The notes under the pieces: generated by a model
What the model was told of the DNA's origin: nothing
The model's input: the letters and a program-made list of their open reading frames with translations, nothing else
Databases searched by the model: none
Shown here: positions 1 through 10,894 of the stretch, piece by piece
Position numbering within the stretch: the first letter of the stretch is position 1
Layout: each line of letters begins with the position of its first letter
Assembly (NCBI RefSeq): GCF_029227915.1
Contig: NC_079878.1
Location: 22,655,501 to 22,719,500, forward strand
Source: Hydractinia symbiolongicarpus
Lineage: Eukaryota > Cnidaria > Hydrozoa > Anthoathecata > Hydractiniidae
DNA length: 64,000 nt
Reading direction: 5' to 3'
Program-made: the position numbers and the translations under genes

Positions 1-2150
1 CACCTTCAACATGCAACAATATCGCGAAAAGTATAATTAGCCAGTTGTAGTTAATGAAAGAAATTATAGAGAAATAAAATATTATTGTGCTCCGCAAAGC
101 AAGCGAAGGATAAGTCGGTATATAGTGCATTTTCATACTTTATAGTTTTTTTTTAGATTCTTTTTTTTGCTTCATTATTTAATATAGATCCGTATGTGTC
201 TTTCTACTATTATTGGATATTTGTTACGATTAAGCAATAATAATTATTTAATAGGTGTTTGATTATTGCGCAACTCAGTTATTTTTTGCCAATAGCTAAT
301 GCCCACTGAAACATTATTGATAGTTCGAGTATCAAAATTAAATATGGTAACCTTAAATGTAAAGAAGAACAAAGCTAAAGAGGAAAACATCAAAAATGAA
401 AAAAAAAGATGTGTAAAGAGAAAAGAACATGACATTCATCTTTGGGATTGTTTACCCAGATAAGTAAAAACAAGGTTGCAAAGCTTGCGAGAAATCTAAA
501 ATTTATAATAACATCTCCTGGAGATAAAAAAAAAGCATGAAAGTCTTAGAAAGTAGATATGTTTTGGAGGCATTTGTTGCTTTGGTAAAGTGCTTAAGTA
601 CTTCACTGACCAACTTCATAAACATTTTTATGAATTCGTCGGGCAGTTTCGAGAATTACTTCTGAGGATGGTGATAATTAACACACATGTAATAAAACGT
701 CTTGGTGGTTTTCAGAAGAGTTTATAGGGTTTTCTTTATAGAACAATTCAAATATAGTCTTGTAATATCTCATTTTCATAACTAAATTTAAAAATGTATT
801 TTTTTGTTGTATTTCATCAATATTTTGGAGCCACATTTTATATTAAAATTCATGTCAACATAAGAATGATAAGCGCAGTATAACCGTGAGCTGCGCAACG
901 TAATTGACGTGTATTGTTGGTGTCAATTCCCCAGATGGGAGATTCTTCTGCGATTATCTCGAAAGTTAAGGCATATGTCAAAAGTCTTACAGTTTTGAAT
1001 TTGACATAATCGACGACAACGACAATGACGGGCTTGGTGTAACGTAAATTATTCTTCTTGTAATACGACATTTATTGAAATAAAGACATATTAGGAAACT
1101 TTAATAAACGGTCCCTTTTAAGACGCCCACTTCAAATAGACTTTTCTCCTAAAGTTAGAAAAATCTAAGAACGATATTCGTTCCTGACAATTTTTTCAGC
1201 AATTTTTGACATTTTAGGGAAGCGGAGAGGGGGGGGGGGTAGATTAAAGTATGGATCGAAATTAAATGCAATAATTTTAATCCAGGCTAAGAAATACTAA
1301 GCTGCGGAGAAACAATAACCAAAAAATCCAAGTTGATAGCCTAAACAGTACTTTTCTTTCTCTTTGCAGGTCAACGAAATTAAGAATGTTTTCTTGTCTG
1401 TGAAGGATAGTTTTGAGAATCTTTGAGAGAGTGCATGGTGTTTGCAGACAGAAAATGCAAATTTTGTCCAAAGAGTCTTCTGAACTCGCAAATGTATGTG
1501 ACTTTTTGGCTAATTGGCACTTTAGTATTTCTTTCAGGTAAATTAAAAGGTAAGAGGCCTTTAAGAAACAATTTAAAATGTATTAAGCAATTTTACGACG
1601 TACTGAAGCATATTGTTAGTCTGTCTTAAACCTTTGAGAGAACATAAAGAGCTGGATCATGCGTTTAAATGATCATTTGCAAAATACGTTTACAACTTCG
1701 CTAATGGTTAGAATATCTTAAAAAGAACACAAAGTACGTACAAGAGGCTTTTAAATTATCTTCCGAACATAACAAAACAGATAATCAAATTAAAAAAAAC
1801 TCCTTCAATGTGCTATAAGTTTAAGCTTGCTCATCTAAATTCACAGAAAAAAACTTGACAATATAAAAAAGAGAAGAAAAATAGTGAATATTTACGATTA
1901 AATGTTGTTGATATCATAAAATTACTATATTTATATGACACAATAATGGAATAAATTATTTAAAAATTTCTTGTTTTTCAAGGACAACAATCAACAAACT
2001 AGTAGCTAACTAATCAGAGAAAAAATAGCTCTTTGCATGCTATAGCGAATCAGAGAAAGAATAGCTTTTTGCATTCTATATCCACTGAGAGGAAAAGTAT
2101 AAGCTCTTTGGATTATAAAAATAAATATCTTTTATCGGTAGAAAACAAAA
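1..2150. other. Non-coding AT-rich stretch
   Basis: No exon, RNA gene or intact mobile element is supported here. Open frames are short, overlap on both strands and resemble no family I know. An uninterrupted G run sits near 1230. A short patch around 935-960 recurs near 3283, which suggests old dispersed repeat sequence. Confidence 0.5.
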
Positions 2151-2154
2151 ATAT

Positions 2155-2765
2155 AGCATGTACTTCGTATAGATTAGCCAATCAAAATACGAGAAGAACT
2201 CAACTATGTGATAAAAGTTAATTTAGCACGACTATTACATAATAAATTAAGACAGGTTATTTCTTTCAAAAATTCAAGTTTACAAAATGCAGAACACTTT
2301 ACACATCGTGGTCGTCGTCACAAAATTGCGGACAGTAAGATTACATTCGCATGTCACAAACAAATATAAAGAATTGCAGAGAAAAAAAGCGTTTGTTTAC
2401 AAATACAAGAGCTTTCTTATCAAAAGTTTTGTTTTGATAACATTCGAAATTATTTACTTTTTCTATTGTTCTTTCACCACCCAGGCTTCTGCAAGCTTGA
2501 TTTTATGATATTAATATGAGATATTGTATTCACGTCTCTTCTCTTATGTTGGGGATATTTTTCTGATAATGATAAGCCACTTTATTTTATGTGTCATTTT
2601 ACCAATTAGATTTAGTTATATGAACATATATTCCGGCTCAACCGGAATTTGAACCCGGGGCCTCTCGCACCCAAAGCGAGAATCACACCACTAGACCATT
2701 GCGCCACACTATATAGGAGTTACTGATATTACTTAAACAAAAATATATTTCAAATATCAAATAAT
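2155..2765 (+). repeat. Direct duplication with tRNA, left copy
   Basis: This segment aligns, with substitutions and small indels, to 3450-4080 in the same orientation. Shared landmarks are the run around 2176-2260 (compare 3465-3530), the stretch before the tRNA around 2480-2630 (compare 3780-3950), the tRNA-Pro itself, and the sequence just after it. Both flanks of the tRNA are duplicated, so this is a segmental duplication and not insertion of a tRNA retrocopy. Confidence 0.75.
2634..2705 (-). tRNA. tRNA-Pro (UGG), diverged copy
   Basis: Read on the minus strand, this 72-base cloverleaf has a five-pair anticodon stem closing the loop TTTGGGT, so the anticodon is TGG (proline). A-box (TGGTCTAGTGG) and B-box (GGTTCAAATTC) promoters are present. 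It differs from the five identical copies in the window: the acceptor stem gains a G:A mismatch (5' strand GGCGCAA against TTGAGCC), the T stem has a G:T pair, and the D arm and discriminator base are changed. It may be a weak gene or a decaying copy. Confidence 0.75.
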
Positions 2766-3449
2766 GTAATTACACGGCGGTGGTTAAAATGCTTTCTTGT
2801 TTAATCCTTCTATTTGCATTACTACATACGGCTTTATTAGTTCTAAAATATTTTCCGTTTCAGTTTCCGGGAAAAGAAAATTTTAGTTGTGCTTCCTCTA
2901 ATTTTGATAGCTTTATTGCTGTTGAATATAAATTGGACTATATTGCCCCCGTGGGCTCTTTAATCGGATATTTTGAATTGTTACCAACTTTAATATAATT
3001 AACTTTTTACCTAAGAATAAATATTCTGATATATTTATCAGTAGATGTGTTTAAAAAGTTGATTAGGAAAATTTATATATTATAATTATATGCATAATTA
3101 AAAAAACAATAAGGCTAGAAATTTATAATTTTTTATGAGAAATTTACAAAATATGTATGAATGTCTAACAGACGCTAGATATGATTTGAGAGTACTTGTA
3201 TTCAAGCACTTCGGCGACCAAGTTTAAAAGCAATTTTAGGTGCGTATTTTTGGGACGGCTTATTCTATTTAGGAGATTCTTCTGCGACTATTTCGAGTTT
3301 ACCACGTCAAGTCACGTAATCCAGTTTTGTGTAATATGATTTTTGGAACTAAAAGTAAAGTTTTATGTCAAAGGTCTTTTAGTTTGAATAAACCACAGAA
3401 AATTTAAGTCCTTTTCCAATTTTTGTCCTGGCCGTAAGAGAAAGAAGGC

Positions 3450-4080
3450 GTACATAGAGTAAAATTAGCTAATCAAAATGCAAGAAAAACCACATGATAA
3501 AAGGTAATTTGCCATGACTATTACATAATAAATTTAGTTTATGTAGGCCGTTTGTTTTTAAAATTCTGATTAAAAAATACAAAACACTTTGCACATTGCG
3601 GTCGCCGTCAAAAAATTGTAGACAATAAGATTACATTTTCATGTCACAAACAAACAGTCGAAATCGGAAAAAACATCTTTGTTTACATAGGAATGAGTTT
3701 TGTTTTCAAAAGTGTTTAACAGTCGAAGTTGTTTTCAAAATTTATATACCTTCTGTCAAACATTGGTTACTTTTCTTTCATTACCCAGACTCCTGAAAAT
3801 TTTGCGAGTCATTATTTACATGTAAAGTATATGAGATATCGTATTTGCCTCTTTTGTCTTGCCACATTGGACATAATTTGTCTCATAATAATAAGCTACT
3901 TTATTTTTATGAGTTATTTTACAAATTAGATTTGATCATATGGAAATATATTCGGGCTCAACCGGGATTTGAACCCGGGGCCTCTCGCACCCAAAGCGAG
4001 AATCATACCACTAGACCATTGAGCCACACTATTTAGAAGTTACTGATATTACTTAAACAAAAATATTTACTCACAATAGG
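3450..4080 (+). repeat. Direct duplication with tRNA, right copy
   Basis: Partner of 2155-2765, about 1.3 kb downstream in the same orientation. The tRNA in this copy keeps the consensus sequence, while the left copy has drifted. The sequence after the tRNA (TTACTGATATTACTTA and onward) resembles, more weakly, the flank of the other tRNA-Pro loci near 10.9, 20.4, 22.0, 24.8 and 28.5 kb. All seven loci therefore probably share one origin. Confidence 0.7.
3954..4025 (-). tRNA. tRNA-Pro (UGG)
   Basis: A full 72-base eukaryotic tRNA-Pro with anticodon TGG, encoded on the minus strand without the CCA tail and without an intron. The acceptor stem GGCTCAA/TTGAGCC pairs completely, the T stem is CCGGG/CCCGG, and A and B boxes are canonical. 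It is identical over all 72 bases to the copies at 10822, 20352, 21921 and 24769. It would decode proline CCN codons in the cytosol. Confidence 0.93.
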
Positions 4081-4089
4081 CATTTGCTG

Positions 4090-5029
4090 TTTCAAATATC
4101 ATACAGAAATGATTATTTGAAATGATCACCCACCCAGCTGCTTTAATTTCAAATCTTCTTCAGCATATGTTACACTAATTTGTAAAAAAAAGTGTAACAA
4201 AATTCCTAAGGACATGTTTCGGCATGCTATGTCATCTAGCTACAGGTGTGTAGCCATTCACAAATTAAGTATGCAACAATATCCCCCCAAAATAATGTAA
4301 TTAGCCGGGCGTAGTTAATGACAAAAAGAAGAATTTTTATATTGCACTCTGCGAGGCAGGCGAACACTATTCAAAATAATATCGACATGTCCTTTTCTTG
4401 TCTTGTATAACAAAGACAAAAGATGATAACGTAAAAAATGTTTTTTCGTTTAATCCTTGTTCAAAAGCTTTAATATTGAATGTGGATTACTGCAACATGG
4501 CACCCCCTTTACAAAGTATTCACTAAAAATTCTTTCTTTTTGATTATTCCAAACGATTAGCTAAGTAACAATTGGTACCAGAATAGCAAAACAGGTTGAG
4601 GTATCTTGCTCTGTGCCATTACCACTTTCAACTTGCCTTGTGTCATTCATTCGCCCAACAACAGCACAATAGTCAGAAGTACAATACCAAATACGACAAA
4701 TAAATTTAATCTTAGCAGCGAAATTACACTTCATTGACTGGCTGCCAGTTAGCTAGCGTGTTTTTTTTGTAGGCTTGATATTCTTAAAAAAATATGCCAG
4801 CCGCTACGTCGAATTGGTGTATCGCCAAGCGTCAATTGTAACAAAAGAAACAACAGAATTAAAATTTTAAAAATATTTATGAAATTAAAGACACTCAAAG
4901 AAGTCGTCTTTTATTAGCCATGTGAACAACTTAAAGGAACTGCAAAACAGCCTAAGAAAGATATCTATCATTGATGCTACGGTCCATCCACCTACATTCT
5001 GATTAACATTGTGTAATATAACCAGACAA
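4090..5029. other. Non-coding stretch upstream of copia element
   Basis: No coding exon or RNA gene recognised. Sequence is AT-rich with short interrupted frames. It ends at the five bases CTATA (5030-5034) that abut the 5' LTR of the copia element. Confidence 0.5.
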
Positions 5030-5034
5030 CTATA

Positions 5035-5231
5035 TGTTGAAATATGTGACGCTCACTTGCTATCTTTTATTTAGTTGTGAACCGGTGGTTCTATTATTTT
5101 ATGTTAGAACTGTCACGTGCATTATATTACGCACATTTTTTTTATTCTCTACGTTTTTCTGTGATCAGCTTGTTCTTTATGAGAAAAAAAGTACTCTATG
5201 AGTGAGAAACTCTGTGTGTCTGTTTTTATCA
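5035..5231 (+). repeat. 5' LTR of copia element
   Basis: Begins TGTTGAAATATG. If the LTR runs up to the primer site it ends ATCA at 5231 and is 197 bases long. Only about the first 133-138 bases (5035 to 5167-5172) match the 3' copy. The right boundary is therefore inferred from the primer site and not from LTR alignment. Confidence 0.7.
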
Positions 5232-5245
5232 GGTTATGGGCCCAG
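5232..5245 (+). promoter_or_regulatory. Copia primer-binding site (tRNA-iMet type)
   Basis: GGTTATGGGCCCAG matches the known primer-binding site of Drosophila copia, which pairs with an internal half-molecule of initiator tRNA-Met and not with its 3' end. It sits between the 5' LTR and gag, as expected. Confidence 0.85.
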
Positions 5246-5307
5246 ACACTTTTTAATGTTATATCGAGTACTGAAATATTTTGTTTTGTTGAATTTGATT
5301 TTTTACG

Positions 5308-8300
5308 ATGGCAACCGAAGACGCAACTTTCAAAATTGAGAAGCTGACTGCTGAAAATTATCATTCATGGAAATTCAACATGAAAATGTATTTAATCGGA
5401 AAAGATCTTTGGGAGATTGTAACCGGTGATGAAACCACAGAGGATGATATGCAGGAGGCTGAGAAACGTCGAATCAAGAAACGCGAGAACCAAGCGTTTG
5501 CCGCCATTTGTTTGGGAATTTCAACAAACTTACAAATTTACGTTCGCTCCACGAAATCGCCTAAGGAAGCATGGGAAAATCTTGAAAAACATTTTCAGCA
5601 AAAAACACTTTCAAAAAGGATTTTCTATCGGAGAAAATTATATTCAGCAAAGATGGCTAGAGGTCAAAATGTGACTGAACACATAAACAACATTAAGACA
5701 TTGTCAGAACACCTGGAAGCGATTGATGATGCTATTGCAGAAAAGAACCTAGTTATTCTTCTTATTAGTAGTTTACCCGAAGAGTATAACTATTTAATAA
5801 TGGCGCTTGAAACAATTGCTGAGGACAATCTAACCTGGGATTATGTTAGGGACAGGCTTATTCACGAAAGCGAAAAGAAAATGCCTGCTGAAGCTGAAAC
5901 TTCTGGTGATGCCCTTTTTTCGTCAAAGCCCAACAACAAGAAATCCGGTAAATGTCATTACTGCAAGAAACCAGGACATTATGCTCGTGACTGTTTTAAG
6001 AAGAAAAGTGACCAGAAGAAAGAAAACGCAAATCTCGCTAACGATGATCACGATAATGAACTAGCTCTGAAATCCTCTGAAGTAAACGAGGATGAGTGGT
6101 GGATTGACTCTGGTGCTTCTTCTCACATGACCCATAATTTGAAAAGCTTAAGAGACTATTCCAGTTTTGAAACGCCTATGAAGGTAAAACTCGCCGATGA
6201 TCACGTGATGAATGTTTTTGGGAAAGGAAATGTACATTTGATTATTTTGAGCAAAAATGAAAAGGTCAAAACTGTGCTACACGACGTACTTTACGTGCCG
6301 AAGATCCAAAACAAACTGTTCTCTCTATCTTACCTAACCGATAAGGGAGTCGATGTGCAGTTCAAAGGCAAGGATTGCGATATCACCAAGGAGGGGAAGC
6401 AGTATACTATTGGACATAAGTACGGTAAACTTTACAAACTTAACACGATAAAGCCACGAAACGAGGAAGCGTGCTGTATCGGGAAAACAATCAAACAGGA
6501 TTCAATCGAGCTGTGGCACCAACGATACGGTCATCTGGGATACGACAATCTCAAACTCTTAAACGATAAAGAGATGGTAAATCGCTTGAATATCGATACC
6601 AAGGAAGCCGTCGATCGAATCTGCGAAGGATGTGCAATGGGGAAACAGCATCGCAAATCATTCCCAGAGACATCGCAAAGCACCACAACCAGATTGCTCG
6701 AACTGATTCACAGTGACGTGTGTGGACCGATGGATGTACCTTCAGTGGGAGGTTCCAGGTACTTTGTGACTTTTATAGACGATTTCTCAAGATACACTAC
6801 TGTCTAAATGATGAAGCAAAAGTCTGAAGTGCTTGAAAAGTTTGGGCAGTTTGTAAACCTTGTTGAAAATCGCACTGGATTGAAAGTCAAACAAATACAC
6901 GTGGAGAACGTAACTATAAAACGCCTTCGCTCAGATAATGGTGGTGAATACTTCTCAAAGGACTTTGACGAATTCTGCAACAATCGAGGAATTCAACGTG
7001 AACCGACCATTCCATACTCTCCACAACAAAACGGAGTTGCTGAACATATGAACCGCACCCTACTGGAAACTGCACGATCAATGCTCCATCACACAAAGTA
7101 ACCCCTTAAACTATGGGCTGAAGCTGTATCTACCGCATCCTACACACGGAACCGAAGTCCTACTGCTGCACTGAAGGGAGCAACGCCTTATGAACTTTGG
7201 CACGGTAAAAAGCCTGAAGTTAGTGGCCTGAAAGTGTTTGGCTGCAAAACGTACGTGCATATTCCTGAATCAAAACGTAATGGAAAACTTGGATACCCTG
7301 CGAACGAAAACGGGTACAAACTGTACAATCCTGAAACGAGACAGATGCTTCGAAGTCGTGATGTCATCTTCGTAGAGAACGCTTTTGACATCGAAAAATC
7401 GGACAACGTAACTCACGAATTTTTCACTAGAACATTCAGAAAGCTGAGGCAGAAGCTGAGGCAGAAGCTGAAACGGAACAACCAGGAAACAACATCGGTG
7501 AACCGCAAGTCGCTGTCGAAGAAGATGCCAGACCACAACGAGCAAGGAGACCACCTGACAGACTGAACGTTCTGACAGGTAATTGGTGGAACCTGATGGA
7601 GGCGGCATCGGTCGCAGCTATGGACACCGAGGAGGCAACGACCATTGAAGAAGCTTTAAGCGGTGTGAGCTCAAAGCTATGGTCTGAAGCACTTCGTAAT
7701 GAATTTGATTCGCTGAAACAGAACCAAACCTGGGACTTGGTTGACTTACCCCCCGGTAAGAACATTGTTGGCAGTAAATGGGTCTTTAAGCACAAACGTG
7801 ATGCTAAAGGCGAGATCACCCGGTGTAAAGCTCGTCTTGTTGCACAGGGATACTCTCAAAAACCCGGTGTCGACTATGACGAAGTTTTCTCACCTGTCGC
7901 AAAGTATAGTTCTATTCGTACTGTACTAGCCTTTGCCAATCAACTTGATTTAAACCTCCACCAAATGGATGTTAAAACAGCATTCCTTAATGGAGATCTC
8001 GAGGAAGAGATTTTCGTTAAGCAACCGGAAGGCTTCATCGACAAGAAACATCCGAACAAGGTTTGTCGATTGCGAAAGAGTCTCTATGGCTTGAAACAGT
8101 CTGCACGGTGCTGGAACAAAACCATCGACGAATACCTCAAGGAATCAGGATACATACAAAACGATGCTGACCCTTGCATCTATCTCAAACAATTCATCAA
8201 AAACGGACAGGAAGTTATCCTCCTTATTGCTGTATACGTCGACGACCTGCTGATTGCATCAAACAACGACAAAGAACTCCTCTCCGAAAAGAAACAGATA

Positions 8301-9206
8301 GGTGAACGTTTCGAAATGGGTGACGAAGGGGAAATTCACTACATTCTTGGGATGGCCGTCAAACGAAACCGTAAGGATGGGGTACTTACAATCGACCAAC
8401 ACGCGTTCTTATCATCTGTGCTGAAACGATTTGGAATGGAAGATTGCAGGCCAGTAGCTACTCCACTCGAACCCAACACAAAGTTCAAAAAGCTGAGAGA
8501 TGACGAAGAACCAGTCAATCTGAAAGAATACCAATCTGTCATTGGATGCCTGACGTACGCATCGATTGGGACCAGACCAGACTTGTCCGCTGCAGTGGGA
8601 GTGCTTAGTCAACACATGTCGAAACCTGGAAAGCAACATTGGGTTGGTGTTAAACGAGTTCTCTGATACGTTAAAGGAACCATCGACTATGGTTTGGTGT
8701 ACATGGGGAGTAAAGCTTACGAAACGATGAACTGTTTACGTGGCTTCGCCGACGCTGATTGGGCTGGAGATGTGGTAACACGAAAATCGACTTCCGGTTA
8801 CGTATTCCAAATCGGAAATTCCACGATTTCATGGAAATCGAAACGTCAGTCAATCGTTGCACTTTCTTCGACCGAAGCTGAATACGTTTCATTATGCAGT
8901 GCAACACAAGAGGCAGTATGGTTGCAAGTCCTGCTTGATGGTATGGGGTTCAAACAGGCAAATGCTACTACGATTTTTGAAGACAACCAAGGTGCAATCG
9001 CTCTTGCGAAAAACCCCGCACATCACTCACGAACAAAACACATTGACATCAAGTACTATTACATACGCGACGCTGTCTCGACCAAGGAGATTAAGCTGAA
9101 ATACTGTCCAACACAGGAAATGATTGCCGATTTATTGACAAAGGGACTCCCTCGACCACAGTTCGAGAAGCTTCGCTTAGAACTTGGAGTGACCAAGATA
9201 CATTGA
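5308..9206 (+). pseudogene. Copia gag-pol polyprotein, broken
   Basis: From the ATG at 5308 the first open part runs 499 codons. It contains a gag region, a CCHC zinc knuckle (residues 216-229), the protease motif DSGAS (267-271), the integrase zinc-binding His/Cys residues (about 404-442) and the first integrase Asp (about 470). It then meets a TAA at 6805-6807. Integrase continues in the same frame with SDNGGEY near 6931 and QQNGVAE near 7021, to a second in-frame TAA at 7099-7101. A one-base-type frameshift lies near 7435-7445, in a short EA-rich repeat. Reverse transcriptase follows with YVDD at 8235-8246, then a third stop, TGA, at 8664-8666, and RNase H ([29 protein letters not shown]) ending at 9206. 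All landmarks of an active element are present, but the frame is not. Confidence 0.92.
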
Positions 9207-9247
9207 ATTTGACATTGACGAAATGACTATCGTGACGGAGTGACCGT

Positions 9248-9257
9248 CAAGTGGGAG
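9248..9257 (+). promoter_or_regulatory. Copia polypurine tract
   Basis: CAAGTGGGAG lies directly before the TGTTGA start of the 3' LTR, the position used to prime plus-strand DNA in LTR elements. Confidence 0.75.
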
Positions 9258-9395
9258 TGTTGAAATATGTGACGCTCACTTGCTATCTTTTATTTAGTTG
9301 TGAACCGGTGGTTCTATTATTTTATGTTAGAACTGTCACGTGCATTATATTACGCACATTTTTTTTATTCTCTACGTTTTTCTGTGATCATCTTG
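9258..9395 (+). repeat. 3' LTR of copia element, apparently shortened
   Basis: Matches the 5' LTR from TGTTGAAATATG through GTGATCA (9258-9390) almost base for base. The next five bases (TCTTG) align to GCTTG in the 5' copy and are followed by CTATA, equal to the five bases before the 5' LTR. The remaining roughly 60 bases of the 5' LTR are not found here. Confidence 0.8.
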
Positions 9396-9400
9396 CTATA

Positions 9401-10820
9401 CCAAATAGCCTTGAAGGCGCTACAAAACAAGGTGTTGATTTTTGACTTTAGTGACGAACACGAAAGTGGAGCTGATGGCGGGGGAAGAGTTTACGAACAA
9501 TGAGGACCAAAGCAACATCTTAAATCATCTTAAGTATCATGTTAACGCTAATATAACTGAAAACCATAGAAAATTACCTTACAAATATTCAAAGTTGTTT
9601 TGTAAAAGAACCTTTGAATTTTTTTGACCTAGCAAGCCAGCTTTTTTTCACAATTATGCACAATTTATCAGAAAACTTGATTTAGATCATGGTAAGTACT
9701 TTATGTTGAATAAATTATAGATATAAAAAATTTGTAAGGTACTTTTCTTTCTATTTTAGTTTTTTTTCTTATTGCTTATACACTTCTCCCCGCCATCAGT
9801 GCGACTTTCGTGTAAGTCACTAAAACAGTATTCGTAGCTACTGCTTGAAATGATGGAGTTTTTTTTATAGTCGACTCCTGTATTTGGTGCAAAGATCCAT
9901 GTCGATTATAATGAAGATCCGGCTTTAACAGCGCACATTTTTATTTTTGGCAATAAATTACTTTTCCTTCGTCGCATAGCTACGTATTCATTGAACATTG
10001 TTCTATTGTCCATTCTTGTAGGTTAAGTAGCGTGCAAACAAATTTGAAGAAGATTCATGAGTTTTTCATGCATAACACTCACCCTGATGGTTTTTATAAA
10101 AGAGCACGTGTTAACGTTATTAATAAAGCGAAGGAAATGACACTGGTGCGGAGTGTAGCATTCTTGCGCTATAATTGTTTTGTTTATAAATCTTTTTGTG
10201 TTTATATATGCTATTTGATTAACGCGCAGGTATATCTACAATCGTAAGAATAAAACTTTTATAAAACTTGTTTCGTCTTTGTAAACTGTTGATCATATGT
10301 AAATGGAGTAATTTGAAAGGTAAAATAACAACTTATTAATAAATTCAGAACTCGATGCAACATCTTAGCGTAAGGCGTAGTGCTCTATAGTTATGGTAGT
10401 TTTGTCTAATTGCATTGGCTGTTTGAATATGCTATTTATATTGTCTAAAAATGATATATGACTGGGATTAATTGTCTCTTTAATAATAGTCGTTGTCTCT
10501 CTGTCGGTAAAATTAGGTCGTGCTAAACCGCGCACGAAATCTTCAAGTTGCAAATAGCAAATATGTTATATTCTTATTGAGTTTTGTACGACCGACGAAT
10601 TCCCGTCGATTGTCAATGGGCTAACGACTAGTCACTTTTATAAAACCTGCACTTTGCCTGTCTGCCTGCGAGAAAAAACAATTCGTGCTACAAACTCACA
10701 AAATAGAAAATGCAATATATATTTTATCAAATTTATAGCTACAGGCGAAATTTCGTGGATTTCTTCACGATCTTAGGACTGCTTTCTTTTTTAAAAAAAA
10801 ATGTGTATATCACAAACCAT
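9401..10820. other. Non-coding stretch with a Helitron-like 3' end
   Basis: No exon is supported. Around 10590-10631 the sequence GGGCTAACGACTAG, followed by T, resembles the 3' terminus of the Helitron-like family seen intact at 56231-56348. The hairpin before it is degraded. The rest shows nothing I recognise. Confidence 0.5.
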
Positions 10821-10821
10821 T

Positions 10822-10893
10822 GGGCTCAACCGGGATTTGAACCCGGGGCCTCTCGCACCCAAAGCGAGAATCATACCACTAGACCATTGAGCC
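10822..10893 (-). tRNA. tRNA-Pro (UGG)
   Basis: Identical in all 72 bases to the consensus tRNA-Pro(TGG) of this window, with full acceptor and T stems and canonical A and B boxes. A long T run on the minus strand (plus-strand A run around 10793-10801) lies about 22 bases past the 3' end and could serve as the Pol III terminator. The sequence 5' of the gene (plus 10894-11040) resembles the flanks of the copies at 20.4, 22.0, 24.8 and 28.5 kb. Confidence 0.93.
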
Positions 10894-10894
10894 A

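Larger units (their letters stand above)
5035..9395 (+). mobile_element. Degenerate Ty1/copia LTR retrotransposon
   Basis: A near-complete copia-superfamily element. Gene order is gag, protease, integrase, reverse transcriptase, RNase H, which is the copia order, with integrase before reverse transcriptase. The two LTR copies share about 133-138 bases starting TGTTGAAATATG. A primer-binding site of the Drosophila copia type lies at 5232-5245 and a purine tract (AAGTGGGAG) abuts the 3' LTR at 9258. The five bases before the 5' LTR, CTATA at 5030-5034, recur at 9396-9400, five bases beyond where the LTRs stop matching cleanly. The coding frame has three premature stops and one frameshift, so this copy is not autonomous. 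Confidence 0.93.

Noticed and set aside
6805-6810. Copia integrase stop read as a natural gag/pol boundary
   Set aside because: The stop lies in the middle of the integrase catalytic core, not between domains, so it is a mutation and not a recoding site.
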